This document shows positions 17,670 through 25,611 of a DNA stretch of 64,000 bases, in pieces. Location of the stretch: contig NZ_OBMT01000006.1 in the NCBI RefSeq assembly GCF_900217815.1, forward strand, positions 1-64,000, read 5' to 3'. The first letter of the stretch is position 1. The number at the start of each line of letters is the position of its first letter. Position numbers and translations under genes: made by a program. The notes under the pieces were generated by a model, which searched no databases, was not told the DNA's origin, and worked only from the letters and a program-made list of their open reading frames with translations. The stretch comes from Rhodobacter maris. Lineage in GTDB: Bacteria > Pseudomonadota > Alphaproteobacteria > Rhodobacterales > Rhodobacteraceae.

Positions 17670-18599
17670 ATGAGCGTGGCATGGGTGTTCCCCGGTCAAG
17701 GGGCGCAGACGATCGGGATGGGCAAGGCGCTCGCCGAGGCCTATCCGGAGGCGAGGGCCGTGTTCGAGGAAGTCGATGCGGCACTTGGCGAGAAGCTCTC
17801 GGCGTTGATCTGGGAGGGAGATATTGCCGATCTGACGCTGACGGCGAACGCCCAGCCCGCGCTGATGGCCACCTCGATGGCGGCGGTGAAAGCGCTCGAG
17901 GCGGAGGGTTTCGGCATCGGCGGGGCGGATTATGTGGCAGGCCACAGCCTCGGCGAATATTCCGCGCTTTGTGCGGCGGGGGCGTTGAGCCTTTCGGATA
18001 CGGCACTGCTATTGCGCATCCGCGGCGCGGCGATGCAATCGGCGGTGCCGGTGGGGATCGGCGCGATGGCGGCACTCCTCGGGCTCGATTTCGCCACCGC
18101 TGCCGAGGTGGCGGCCGAGGCCGCGCAGGGCGAGGTGTGTCAGGCGGCGAATGACAACGACCCGGGCCAGGTGGTTGTGTCCGGCCACAAGGCCGCGGTC
18201 GAACGCGCGGTCGAGATCGCCAAGGGACGGGGTGCGAAACGCGCGGTGATGCTGCCCGTCTCGGCACCCTTCCATTGCGCGCTGATGCGGCCGGCTGCCG
18301 AAGCGATGGCGGCGGCGCTCGCCGATGTGGCGATCTCGGCGCCGGTGGTGCCGGTGGTGGCGAATGTGCGCGCCGAGGCGGTCTCCAGCCCCGATCTGAT
18401 CCGCGCGCTTCTCGTGGAGCAGGTGACGGGCTCGGTGCGCTGGCGCGAGTCGGTCTTGTGGATGGCGGCGCAGGGCGTGACCGAGATCTGGGAAGTTGGC
18501 GCGGGCAAAGCGCTCTCGGGCATGGTGAAGCGGATCGCGAAGGAGACGGCGCTGAAGGCCGTGGGCGCGCCCGAGGATATTGCGGCGCTCAAGGGCTGA
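17670..18599 (+). CDS. fabD: Malonyl CoA-acyl carrier protein transacylase
   Basis: 309 residues. GQGAQ at the start (WVFPGQGAQTIGMG) and the nucleophile Ser93 in GHSLGEYSAL define the family. The catalytic histidine lies in SAPFHCALM (about 200-208). It transfers malonyl from CoA to ACP, the entry step for chain elongation. The ribosome site is AAGGAGG. It is followed by fabG and acpP, a normal fab order. Confidence 0.96.
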   Translation: MSVAWVFPGQGAQTIGMGKALAEAYPEARAVFEEVDAALGEKLSALIWEGDIADLTLTANAQPALMATSMAAVKALEAEGFGIGGADYVAGHSLGEYSALCAAGALSLSDTALLLRIRGAAMQSAVPVGIGAMAALLGLDFATAAEVAAEAAQGEVCQAANDNDPGQVVVSGHKAAVERAVEIAKGRGAKRAVMLPVSAPFHCALMRPAAEAMAAALADVAISAPVVPVVANVRAEAVSSPDLIRALLVEQVTGSVRWRESVLWMAAQGVTEIWEVGAGKALSGMVKRIAKETALKAVGAPEDIAALKG

Positions 18600-18677
18600 G
18601 CAGGCCGGGGGCGCTGCCCCCCGGACCCCGGAAGCATATGTGGCACAATGAAAAGCCACCACAGGAAGGGTTTTCAG

Positions 18678-19415
18678 ATGTTTGATCTGACTGGGAAAAC
18701 GGCGCTGGTGACGGGCGCTTCGGGCGGCATTGGCGGCGAGATCGCCAAGGCGCTGCATGGCGCGGGTGCGAAGGTTGCGCTCTCTGGAACGCGGGTGGAA
18801 CCGCTCGAGGCGCTGGCGGCCGAACTGGGCGCGGGCGCGTTTGTCTGCCCGGCGAACCTTTCGGACCCCGACTCGGTCGAGGCGCTGCCCAAGGCGGCCG
18901 CGGCGGCGATGGGATCGCTTGACATCCTTGTCAACAATGCCGGTATCACCCGCGACAACCTCTTCATGCGGATGTCGGATGACGAGTGGCAATCGGTGAT
19001 CGACGTCAATCTCACCTCGTCATTCCGGCTGATGCGCGGCGTTTTGCGCGGCATGATGAAGGCACGCTGGGGCCGGATCGTCACCATCACCTCGGTTGTG
19101 GGCCAGACCGGCAATCCGGGGCAGGGCAACTATGCCGCCGCCAAGGCGGGGCTCGTGGGGATGTCGAAATCGCTCGCCTATGAGGTGGCGAGCCGCGGCA
19201 TCACGGTGAACTGCGTGGCGCCGGGCTTCATCGCCACGGCGATGACCGACAAGCTCAATGACGAGCAGAAGGGCAAGATCCTCGGCCAGATCCCGGCCGG
19301 GCGAATGGGCCTGCCCGAAGAGATCGCGGCGGCCGTTCTTTACCTCGCCTCGCCCGAGGCGGGCTATGTCACCGGCGCGACGCTCAGCGTCAATGGCGGC
19401 ATGGCGATGATCTGA
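18678..19415 (+). CDS. fabG: 3-oxoacyl-[acyl-carrier-protein] reductase
   Basis: 245 residues, SDR family. TGASGGIGGEIAKAL (about 12-26) binds NADPH, LVNNAGITRDNL is the typical FabG NNAG segment, and S-Y-K catalytic residues occur in TSVVGQTG and NYAAAKAG. The end VTGATLSVNGGMAM is characteristic. It reduces beta-ketoacyl-ACP. The start at 18678 follows GGAAGG. It lies downstream of fabD. Confidence 0.96.
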   Translation: MFDLTGKTALVTGASGGIGGEIAKALHGAGAKVALSGTRVEPLEALAAELGAGAFVCPANLSDPDSVEALPKAAAAAMGSLDILVNNAGITRDNLFMRMSDDEWQSVIDVNLTSSFRLMRGVLRGMMKARWGRIVTITSVVGQTGNPGQGNYAAAKAGLVGMSKSLAYEVASRGITVNCVAPGFIATAMTDKLNDEQKGKILGQIPAGRMGLPEEIAAAVLYLASPEAGYVTGATLSVNGGMAMI

Positions 19416-19427
19416 AGCTGGTGTGAC

Positions 19428-19453
19428 GGATTGCCCCTGCCGCGGGGCAATCC
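19428..19453 (+). terminator. Terminator-like hairpin after fabG
   Basis: Perfect 10-bp inverted repeat GGATTGCCCC / GGGGCAATCC with a 6-base loop. There is no T run, so it may instead be an mRNA processing or stabilising element between fabG and the highly expressed acpP. The rest of the 202-base gap probably holds the acpP promoter. Confidence 0.45.
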
Positions 19454-19617
19454 GGGCGAGCAAAACGGCTTGCCTTGTGGCGGGAACGTGGTAAGAGCGG
19501 CGAGGACGGGACGGGGGGCTCCCCCGGCTCGCGGCAGCCCTGAGTGACAGGGCAATCAAGCCGCTCGCACGAGCACTGAAGGGCTGGGCCAACGTGCCCC
19601 CGAACTGAGGAAGAAAC

Positions 19618-19851
19618 ATGAGCGACATCGCGGATCGCGTGAAAAAGATCGTCGTGGAGCATCTGGGCGTGGAAGAGGAAAAGGTCACCGAGACCGCCTC
19701 CTTCATCGACGATCTGGGCGCGGACAGCCTTGACACCGTGGAACTGGTGATGGCTTTCGAAGAAGAATTCGGCATCGAGATCCCGGATGATGCGGCCGAA
19801 ACCATCCAGACTTTCGGCGATGCGGTGAAGTTCATCACCGAAGCCGCCTGA
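19618..19851 (+). CDS. acpP: Acyl carrier protein
   Basis: 77 residues, strongly acidic. The phosphopantetheine attachment site is Ser37 in [11 protein letters not shown]. Typical ACP helices [17 protein letters not shown] and [13 protein letters not shown] flank it. It carries acyl intermediates for all fab enzymes. It follows AGGAAG and has its own upstream gap and terminator, fitting high independent expression. Confidence 0.98.
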   Translation: MSDIADRVKKIVVEHLGVEEEKVTETASFIDDLGADSLDTVELVMAFEEEFGIEIPDDAAETIQTFGDAVKFITEAA

Positions 19852-19874
19852 GCGGAAAAATAAAGAATTCATGG

Positions 19875-19901
19875 AACGGCGCCCCCTCGGGCGCCGTTTT
19901 C
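19875..19901 (+). terminator. Intrinsic terminator after acpP
   Basis: 10-bp stem AACGGCGCCC / GGGCGCCGTT with loop CCTC, then TTTTCC. It lies 24 bases after the acpP stop. Confidence 0.88.
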
Positions 19902-19951
19902 CTTTGCACAAACGGCCTGCGGGCCGAGACGAAACTGCAAAGGAGATGACG

Positions 19952-20473
19952 ATGACCGTCAATGTTCAAAGCCTCAGAAACATGTCGAAACCGGCGGCGC
20001 TTTCGGTGGATCTGCAGGGGCTCGAACCCAATGCGCGCAAGGTCTCGATCGAGGTGCTCAATGCCTGTCTGGCGGATGAGATCGCGCTCGCTCTGGCGCT
20101 GAAACAGGCGCATTGGAGCGTCAGGGGGGCGAATTTCATTGCCGTGCACGAGCTCCTTGATCAGGTTCACGGGCGTGTGCAGGCGCAGATCGACACCCTC
20201 GCGGAGCGGGTGCAGATCCTCGACGGGGTGGCGCTCGGCACGCTTGAGGCGGTGACGAAATTCTCCGAGCTGCAACCCTATCCGCTCGATCTGACCAAGG
20301 CGGAGGCGCATATTTCGGAGCTTTCCGAGCGCATGCGCCAGCTCGGCGCGAAGCTGCGCCGCGGCATCGAGGCGACCGAGAAGGCGGGCGATGCCGACAC
20401 CGCCGACGTGCTCACCGCCGCCTCGCGGCAGATGGACAAGGACCTTTGGTTCCTGCACGCTCACCTCGATTGA
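19952..20473 (+). CDS. dps: Dps-family ferritin-like protein
   Basis: 173 residues. The ferroxidase region HWSVRGANFIAVHELLDQVH (H in KQAHWSVRG, D and E in the following helices) is diagnostic for Dps dodecamers, which oxidise and store iron and can protect DNA. A four-helix pattern follows. The start at 19952 keeps six bases to AAGGAG; the ATG at 19946 directly abuts that ribosome site. It sits between acpP and fabF but has terminators on both sides. Confidence 0.88.
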   Translation: MTVNVQSLRNMSKPAALSVDLQGLEPNARKVSIEVLNACLADEIALALALKQAHWSVRGANFIAVHELLDQVHGRVQAQIDTLAERVQILDGVALGTLEAVTKFSELQPYPLDLTKAEAHISELSERMRQLGAKLRRGIEATEKAGDADTADVLTAASRQMDKDLWFLHAHLD

Positions 20474-20494
20474 TCGGGGAGAGCTTGGCTCAGG

Positions 20495-20518
20495 CGGCGC
20501 CCTTTGGGGCGCCGTTTT
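20495..20518 (+). terminator. Intrinsic terminator after dps
   Basis: Stem CGGCGCCC / GGGCGCCG with loop TTTG, followed by TTTTCG. Confidence 0.85.
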
Positions 20519-20534
20519 CGTATGGAGGGGGATG

Positions 20535-21080
20535 ATGCGGGTCTTTGTGGGGGTGATGCTCGCCGAGGCGCTTTGGGAGGGGGTGGCGGAGCTGCAGGCG
20601 CAGCTTGGCTGTGGCCGCCCGGTGGACGAGGAGAACCTGCATCTGACGCTTGCGTTTCTGGGCGATCTGGAGCGGCCTGCACTGGAGGCCGTGCATGAGG
20701 CGCTGGAGGTGCTGCGTTTTGTGCCGTTTGAGATCGCACTGGCGGGGCTCGATACGTATGGCGCGCCGGATCGGGTTGAAACGCTCGTGCTGAACGCGCG
20801 GCCAAACCCGGCGCTGGAAGCGCTGCAGGCGAAAGTTGCGCAAGCCGTGCGGCGCGCGGGGGTGGTGCTTGAGCGGCGCCGGTTCCGCCCGCATGTGACG
20901 ATTGCACGGTTTGGCAAGAGCTTCGGCCCCGGCGCGGCGGCGAAGCTGGGCGCCTTGATGCAGGCGCGCGGCGATGTGGTGTTGCCGGGTTGGCGGGTGG
21001 AGCGTTTCGCGCTCCTGGCCTCGCATCTGAGCCGGGAGGGCGCGCGTTACGAGGTGCTGGCGGACTATCCCGAACCTTGA
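20535..21080 (+). CDS. thpR: RNA 2',3'-cyclic phosphodiesterase (2'-5' RNA ligase family)
   Basis: 181 residues with the two HxT motifs of the 2H phosphoesterase fold, HLTLAFLGD (about 36-44) and HVTIARFG (about 115-122). It opens 2',3'-cyclic phosphates on RNA; the in vivo role is unclear. ATG-ATG at 20532/20535; the second keeps a better distance to GGAGGGG. It is 101 bases before fabF and is not part of fatty acid synthesis. Confidence 0.9.
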   Translation: MRVFVGVMLAEALWEGVAELQAQLGCGRPVDEENLHLTLAFLGDLERPALEAVHEALEVLRFVPFEIALAGLDTYGAPDRVETLVLNARPNPALEALQAKVAQAVRRAGVVLERRRFRPHVTIARFGKSFGPGAAAKLGALMQARGDVVLPGWRVERFALLASHLSREGARYEVLADYPEP

Positions 21081-21181
21081 AAAGGCAGGGCGAAAGCCCG
21101 CCTGCGGCGGTGCATGGCGTTGCGCGGGGGGAAGGGCGCGTGTAGAAGGCCGGGGACGAAACTTATCAAAGGGGTCCGCGC

Positions 21182-22444
21182 ATGCGTCGGGTTGTCGTTA
21201 CGGGTCTGGGGATGGTCACGCCGCTGGCTTGCGGAGTGGAGGAAACCTGGTCGCGGCTTCTGGCCGGGCAGTCGGGGGCGGGGCCGATCACCCGCTTTGA
21301 CGCCTCTGCCGTGACGACGAAATATGCCTGCGAAGTGCCGCGGGGCGACGGCTCTGACGGCACCTTCAACCCCGATCACTGGATGGAGCCGAAGGAGCAG
21401 CGCAAGGTTGACGAGTTCATCCTTTATGCGATGGCGGCGGCGACGCAGGCGGTGAAGGACTCGGGCTGGGAGCCGGAAGACCTTGAGGCCCGCGAGCGCA
21501 CCGGCGTGATGATCGGCTCAGGCATCGGCGGGCTGCAGACGATTGCGGAAAACGCGATCCTGATCAAGGAGAAGGGGCCGCGGCGCGTGTCGCCCTTCTT
21601 TATTCCGGCCTCGCTGATCAACCTCGCCTCGGGGCAGGTTTCGATCCGCTTTGGCTTCAAGGGGCCGAACCATTCGGTGGTGACGGCCTGTGCCACGGGG
21701 GCGCATGCGATTGGCGATGCGGCGCGGCTGATCATGCTCGGCGATGCCGATGTGATGGTGGCGGGCGGCGCGGAAAGCCCGATTTCGGAAATCGGGATCG
21801 CCGGGTTCAACGCCTGCAAGGCGCTGTCGACGAAGCGCGCAGATGACCCGCAAAGCGCCTCGCGGCCTTGGGACGAGGACCGGGACGGTTTTGTCATGGG
21901 CGAGGGCGCGGGCGTGGTCGTGCTGGAAGAATACGAGCACGCCAAGGCGCGTGGTGCGAAGATCTATGCCGAGGTGCTGGGCTATGGGCTCTCGGGCGAT
22001 GCCTATCACATCACCGCGCCCGCGGAAGATGGCGATGGCGGGCTGCGGGCGATGAAGGCGGCGATTGCGCGCGCGGGCATCACTCCGGCGGATATTGATT
22101 ATATCAACGCGCATGGCACCTCGACCATGGCCGATACGATTGAACTCAAGGCGGTGGAGCGGCTTTTGGGCGATGCGGCGGCGCAAACCACGATGTCTTC
22201 GACAAAATCGGCGATCGGGCACTTGCTTGGGGCGGCCGGTGCGGTGGAGGCGATCTTCTGCATCCTCGCGATCCGGGATCAGGTGGCCCCGCCGACGCTG
22301 AACCTTGACGCCCCCGCCGGCGCGCCGGTGATCGACCTTGCGCCGAAGGAAGCCCGCAAGCGCAAGATTGACGTTGCGATGTCGAACAGCTTCGGCTTTG
22401 GCGGCACCAATGCCTCGGTGATCCTTGGCAAGGTGCGCGACTGA
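21182..22444 (+). CDS. fabF: 3-oxoacyl-[acyl-carrier-protein] synthase II
   Basis: 420 residues. The nucleophile is Cys170 in VVTACATGAHAIG, and the two histidines are in INAHGTSTMADTIE and SAIGHLLGAAG. The start RRVVVTGLGMVTPL is typical. It condenses malonyl-ACP with acyl-ACP. It is translationally coupled to mltG (TGATG at 22442-22446), as in other proteobacteria. Confidence 0.97.
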   Translation: MRRVVVTGLGMVTPLACGVEETWSRLLAGQSGAGPITRFDASAVTTKYACEVPRGDGSDGTFNPDHWMEPKEQRKVDEFILYAMAAATQAVKDSGWEPEDLEARERTGVMIGSGIGGLQTIAENAILIKEKGPRRVSPFFIPASLINLASGQVSIRFGFKGPNHSVVTACATGAHAIGDAARLIMLGDADVMVAGGAESPISEIGIAGFNACKALSTKRADDPQSASRPWDEDRDGFVMGEGAGVVVLEEYEHAKARGAKIYAEVLGYGLSGDAYHITAPAEDGDGGLRAMKAAIARAGITPADIDYINAHGTSTMADTIELKAVERLLGDAAAQTTMSSTKSAIGHLLGAAGAVEAIFCILAIRDQVAPPTLNLDAPAGAPVIDLAPKEARKRKIDVAMSNSFGFGGTNASVILGKVRD

Positions 22445-23604
22445 TGCTGCTGTGGCGCAATGTGGTCTCCAATTTCCTGACGCTGGCAATCGCCCTTCTG
22501 GTGGTGCTCGGCGGGGTGGTGACCTGGGCGAAACAGCAATATGAAGAACCCGGGCCGCTCGCGCAGGGGATCTGCCTGCAGGTTGAATCGGGCGCGAAGT
22601 TTCGCGACATTTCGGAAGAGCTGCGCGCGAAGGGGGCGATTTCCTCGGCCTATATCTTTCGTGCGGGCGCCGATTATGCGGGCAAGGCCGACAAGCTGAA
22701 GGTCGGCTCCTATCTGATCAAACCCTATGCCCCCATGGAGGGGATTGTCGAGCAGCTCACCATTGGCGGGCCCTCGACTTGCGGCACCGAGCTGAACTAT
22801 CGCATCGGCGTGAACGGTCAGCAGATGATCTTGCGCGAGATCGACCCGGCGACGGGGCAATATGTCGAGGCCGCAAAGTTCGACCCGAAGGCCGAGACCG
22901 CGCCCGAGGGTTTTGCCGCGGACGTGGCGAAGGCGGACACCCGGCTGCGTGTGACGCTTGCCGAGGGCGCGACGAGCTGGCAGGTGGTCGAGGCGCTGAA
23001 ATCGGCTGATTTCCTCACTGGCGAGGTGAAGGAGATCCCGGCCGAGGGCACGCTCTCGCCCGACAGCTACGAGATCAAGCGCGGTGCGAAGCGCGAGGAT
23101 CTGCTGGCGGATATGGCGGCGCGGCAGGCGATTGCGCTGGCGACCGCCTGGGAGAACCGCGCCGAGGGGCTGCCTTACAAGACCCCTGAGGAGGCGCTGG
23201 TGATGGCCTCGATCGTCGAGAAGGAGACCGGCGTGGCGGCAGAACGCCCGGCGGTGGCGAGCGTGTTCCTCAACCGGATTGCGCGCGGTATGAAGCTGCA
23301 AACCGACCCGACGGTGATTTATGGCGTGACCAAGGGGCAGGGGGCGCTGGGCCGGGGCCTGCGCCAATCCGAGCTGCGCAAGGCGACGCCCTACAACACC
23401 TATGTGATCGACGGGCTGCCGCCGACGCCGATTTGCAACCCCGGCACGGCCGCGATCGAAGCGGCGCTGCACCCGGAAGCGACCGACTATCTCTATTTCG
23501 TCGCCGATGGCACGGGCGGGCATGTGTTTGCCGAAACGCTCGAGGCACATAACGCCAATGTGGCACGCTGGCGCGCGATCGAATCCCAAAGCTCAGGCAA
23601 CTGA
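22444..23604 (+). CDS. mltG: Endolytic murein transglycosylase MltG
   Basis: 386 residues. One N-terminal transmembrane helix (NFLTLAIALLVVLGGVVTW, about 9-27), a LysM-like region, and the catalytic YceG domain with SIVEKETGVAAERP (catalytic Glu) and ASVFLNRIARGMKLQTDPTV. It cleaves nascent glycan strands in the periplasm and helps end chain growth. It lies immediately upstream of the gene transfer agent genes, and a terminator separates them. Confidence 0.95.
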   Translation: MLLWRNVVSNFLTLAIALLVVLGGVVTWAKQQYEEPGPLAQGICLQVESGAKFRDISEELRAKGAISSAYIFRAGADYAGKADKLKVGSYLIKPYAPMEGIVEQLTIGGPSTCGTELNYRIGVNGQQMILREIDPATGQYVEAAKFDPKAETAPEGFAADVAKADTRLRVTLAEGATSWQVVEALKSADFLTGEVKEIPAEGTLSPDSYEIKRGAKREDLLADMAARQAIALATAWENRAEGLPYKTPEEALVMASIVEKETGVAAERPAVASVFLNRIARGMKLQTDPTVIYGVTKGQGALGRGLRQSELRKATPYNTYVIDGLPPTPICNPGTAAIEAALHPEATDYLYFVADGTGGHVFAETLEAHNANVARWRAIESQSSGN

Positions 23605-23623
23605 TCGCACAGGAAAATTCTCC

Positions 23624-23651
23624 AAAACCCCGGCAGCGTCTGGGGTTTTTG
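23624..23651 (+). terminator. Intrinsic terminator after mltG
   Basis: AAAACCCC / GGGGTTTT stem with a 10-base loop and a T run, 20 bases after the mltG stop. It isolates the GTA cluster from fab-mltG transcription. Confidence 0.8.
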
Positions 23652-23683
23652 TGACCCTGTGCGCGCAACCCTGGATTTAGCGC

Positions 23684-23712
23684 TTGACATTGCGCACGCT
23701 CTTTGGTAGAAA
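23684..23712 (+). promoter_or_regulatory. Candidate sigma-70-type promoter of the GTA operon
   Basis: TTGACA at 23684-23689, a 17-base spacer and TAGAAA at 23707-23712. The -35 is a perfect consensus and the spacing is ideal, while the -10 is weaker. Transcription would start near 23719. Expression of RcGTA is known to require CtrA and the activator GafA; I cannot point to their sites. A hairpin with a T run follows within 20 bases of the predicted start. Confidence 0.55.
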
Positions 23713-23736
23713 AGCTATATGCTAGGAGAGGTGGGC

Positions 23737-23768
23737 AAGCGCCGCGGGTTACCCGTGTGCGCTTTTTT
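23737..23768 (+). terminator. Terminator-like hairpin in the GTA leader (possible attenuator)
   Basis: AAGCGC (23737-23742) pairs with GCGCTT (23759-23764), then CGCGGG pairs with CCCGTG (one G-U, one bulged T), with a TTA loop. The sequence ends in TTTTTT (23763-23768). It lies about 20 bases after the predicted transcription start and about 60 bases before gene g1, so it would stop transcription before the operon unless overridden. Confidence 0.6.
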
Positions 23769-23827
23769 CATTTCGTGCGTCGTCTTGGCGCGCGTGCGGA
23801 TGGCATGACGGGCGGATCAGCGAACAT

Positions 23828-24163
23828 ATGAAAACCGGAGAAACGGGTGGACTGGATCCTCCGGCCGATGTGCTGGCGGAAACGGAGGCGCTTTATCGTG
23901 AGATCGCGGCCGAGCTGGCGGCGGCGATGGCGGGGCTGCGCGCAAGGGCCGGCTCGGCCAAGGCGGAGACTACAGATGTGAAGACCGCGGCGCAGGCGGT
24001 CAAGGATCTGCGGGTCGCTTTCCAGATGGTGATGGAGGAACGGGGACGTGTCGAAAAACTCCGCAAGCAGGTTGCCGGGGCCGTCGAAGGCCATGCCCTC
24101 GACCTCGACGCGGCCCGCGCTGAGATCGGGCGCCGCCTGGCTCGCCTGCGCGACGCCCGATGA
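23828..24163 (+). CDS. GTA small terminase subunit (g1)
   Basis: 111 residues, rich in alanine and charged residues, with long predicted helices (ETEALYREIAAELAAAMAGL and AAQAVKDLRVAFQMVMEERG). Position g1 of the R. capsulatus GTA encodes the small terminase TerS, which binds DNA and recruits TerL for headful packaging of about 4 kb of host DNA. No recognisable helix-turn-helix was seen. Assignment rests on position and size. Its 3' end overlaps g2 by 116 bases. Confidence 0.75.
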   Translation: MKTGETGGLDPPADVLAETEALYREIAAELAAAMAGLRARAGSAKAETTDVKTAAQAVKDLRVAFQMVMEERGRVEKLRKQVAGAVEGHALDLDAARAEIGRRLARLRDAR

Positions 24164-25466
24164 GGTGGATACGTTTTTGAGCGGGCTCAGCGAGGGGGCG
24201 CTGCTCGCGCTGCCCTGGCTGTTCGAGTTTTGGGCGCTGCCGCATCAACTGCCGCCGCTTGGGGATTGGAAAAGCTGGGTGATCCTGGGCGGGCGCGGGG
24301 CGGGCAAGACCCGCGCGGGCGCGGAATGGGTGCGGGCTGTGGTGGAGGGCGCCACGCCCGAGGCGCCGGGGCAGGCGCGCCGCATCGCGCTTTTGGGGGA
24401 GACCTATGATCAGGTGCGCGAGGTGATGGTGTTTGGCGAGAGCGGCATCCTCGCCTCGTCGCCCCCCGATCGCCGCCCGGTCTGGGAGGCGACCCGACGC
24501 TGTCTGGTCTGGCCGAACGGGGCGACGGCGCAGGCCTTTTCAGCACAGGAGCCGGAGGCTTTGCGGGGGCCGCAATTCGATGCCGCCTGGGCAGATGAGC
24601 TGGCCAAGTGGAGGCGCGCCGAGGAGGCCTGGGACATGCTGCAATTCGCGCTTCGCTTGGGCGATCATCCGCAGCAGGTGATCACCACGACGCCGCGCAA
24701 TGTGGGCGCGCTGAAAGCGATTTTGAACAATCCTTCGACAGTCGTCACCCATGCGCCGACCGAGGCAAACCGGGCCTATCTCGCGCAGAGCTTTTTGGAG
24801 GAGGTCACGGCGCGCTATGGCGGCACGCGGCTTGGGCGGCAGGAGCTGGAGGGGGTGCTGCTCGAGGATGTCGAGGGCGCGCTCTGGACCACGGCGGCGC
24901 TTGAGGCCGCCCGGATCGACGTGCTGCCGCCGCTCGACCGGATCGTGGTTGCGCTCGATCCGGCGGTGACGGCGGGGGCGGGCTCGGACGCATGCGGGAT
25001 TGTGGTGGCCGGAGCGGTGACGCGCGGCCCGGTGCAGGACTGGCGCGCCTATGTGCTGGAGGATGCGACGCTGCGCGGTCGGCCCACCGACTGGGCGCGG
25101 GCGGGCGTGGCGGCGATGGAGCGCTGGGGCGCGGAGCGGCTGGTGGCAGAGGTGAACCAGGGCGGCGATCTGATCGAGAGCGTGATCCGCCAGATCGACC
25201 CGCTGATCCCGTTCAGGGCGCTGCGCGCGGCGCGGGGCAAATCCTTGCGTGCCGAGCCCGTGGCGGCGCTTTACGAACAGGGAAGGGTGCGCCATCTGCG
25301 CGCCGCCCGGCTTGGCGCGCTCGAAGACCAGATGTGCCGCATGACGGTGGCGGGCTACCGCGGCCCCGGCTCGCCCGACCGGCTCGATGCGCTGGTCTGG
25401 GCGATGACGGAGCTGATGATCGCCCCGGCTGCGCAGTGGCGCCGCCCGCAGGTGCGCGGCCTCTGA
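24048..25466 (+). CDS. GTA large terminase (g2)
   Basis: About 472 residues. Walker A GGRGAGKT at about 81-88, a Walker-B-like FDAAWADE, an ATPase coupling motif, and an RNase-H-like nuclease domain starting VVALDPAVT. It pumps DNA into the prohead and cuts it. GTG at 24048 has GGAGG eight bases upstream; an ATG at 24093 is the alternative. The overlap with g1 is in a different frame and unusually long. Confidence 0.93.
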   Translation: MSKNSASRLPGPSKAMPSTSTRPALRSGAAWLACATPDEVDTFLSGLSEGALLALPWLFEFWALPHQLPPLGDWKSWVILGGRGAGKTRAGAEWVRAVVEGATPEAPGQARRIALLGETYDQVREVMVFGESGILASSPPDRRPVWEATRRCLVWPNGATAQAFSAQEPEALRGPQFDAAWADELAKWRRAEEAWDMLQFALRLGDHPQQVITTTPRNVGALKAILNNPSTVVTHAPTEANRAYLAQSFLEEVTARYGGTRLGRQELEGVLLEDVEGALWTTAALEAARIDVLPPLDRIVVALDPAVTAGAGSDACGIVVAGAVTRGPVQDWRAYVLEDATLRGRPTDWARAGVAAMERWGAERLVAEVNQGGDLIESVIRQIDPLIPFRALRAARGKSLRAEPVAALYEQGRVRHLRAARLGALEDQMCRMTVAGYRGPGSPDRLDALVWAMTELMIAPAAQWRRPQVRGL

Positions 25467-25488
25467 GGCCTGCCGTTCATCTTGCCTG

Positions 25489-25526
25489 AAATATCCCACG
25501 GGGGTGCGGGGGTGTGAAACCCCCGC
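25489..25526 (+). repeat. Intergenic repeat and hairpin between g2 and g3
   Basis: AAATATCCC (25489-25497) precedes a perfect 8-bp stem GCGGGGGT / ACCCCCGC at 25506-25526. The same AAATATCCC next to a G/C run occurs in reverse orientation at 3867-3882. Such mosaics are widespread between Rhodobacterales genes. The hairpin has no T run and may act on mRNA stability or partial termination within the GTA operon. The 145-base gap contains no gene. Confidence 0.45.
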
Positions 25527-25611
25527 CGCTGCCCTTGATCCGCATGCCGCCGGGCCGGGGTTTTCCGGCCCCTTGTTTCGCCCGGTCCAGGGCTGCGAGA
25601 AGGAGACCGCA

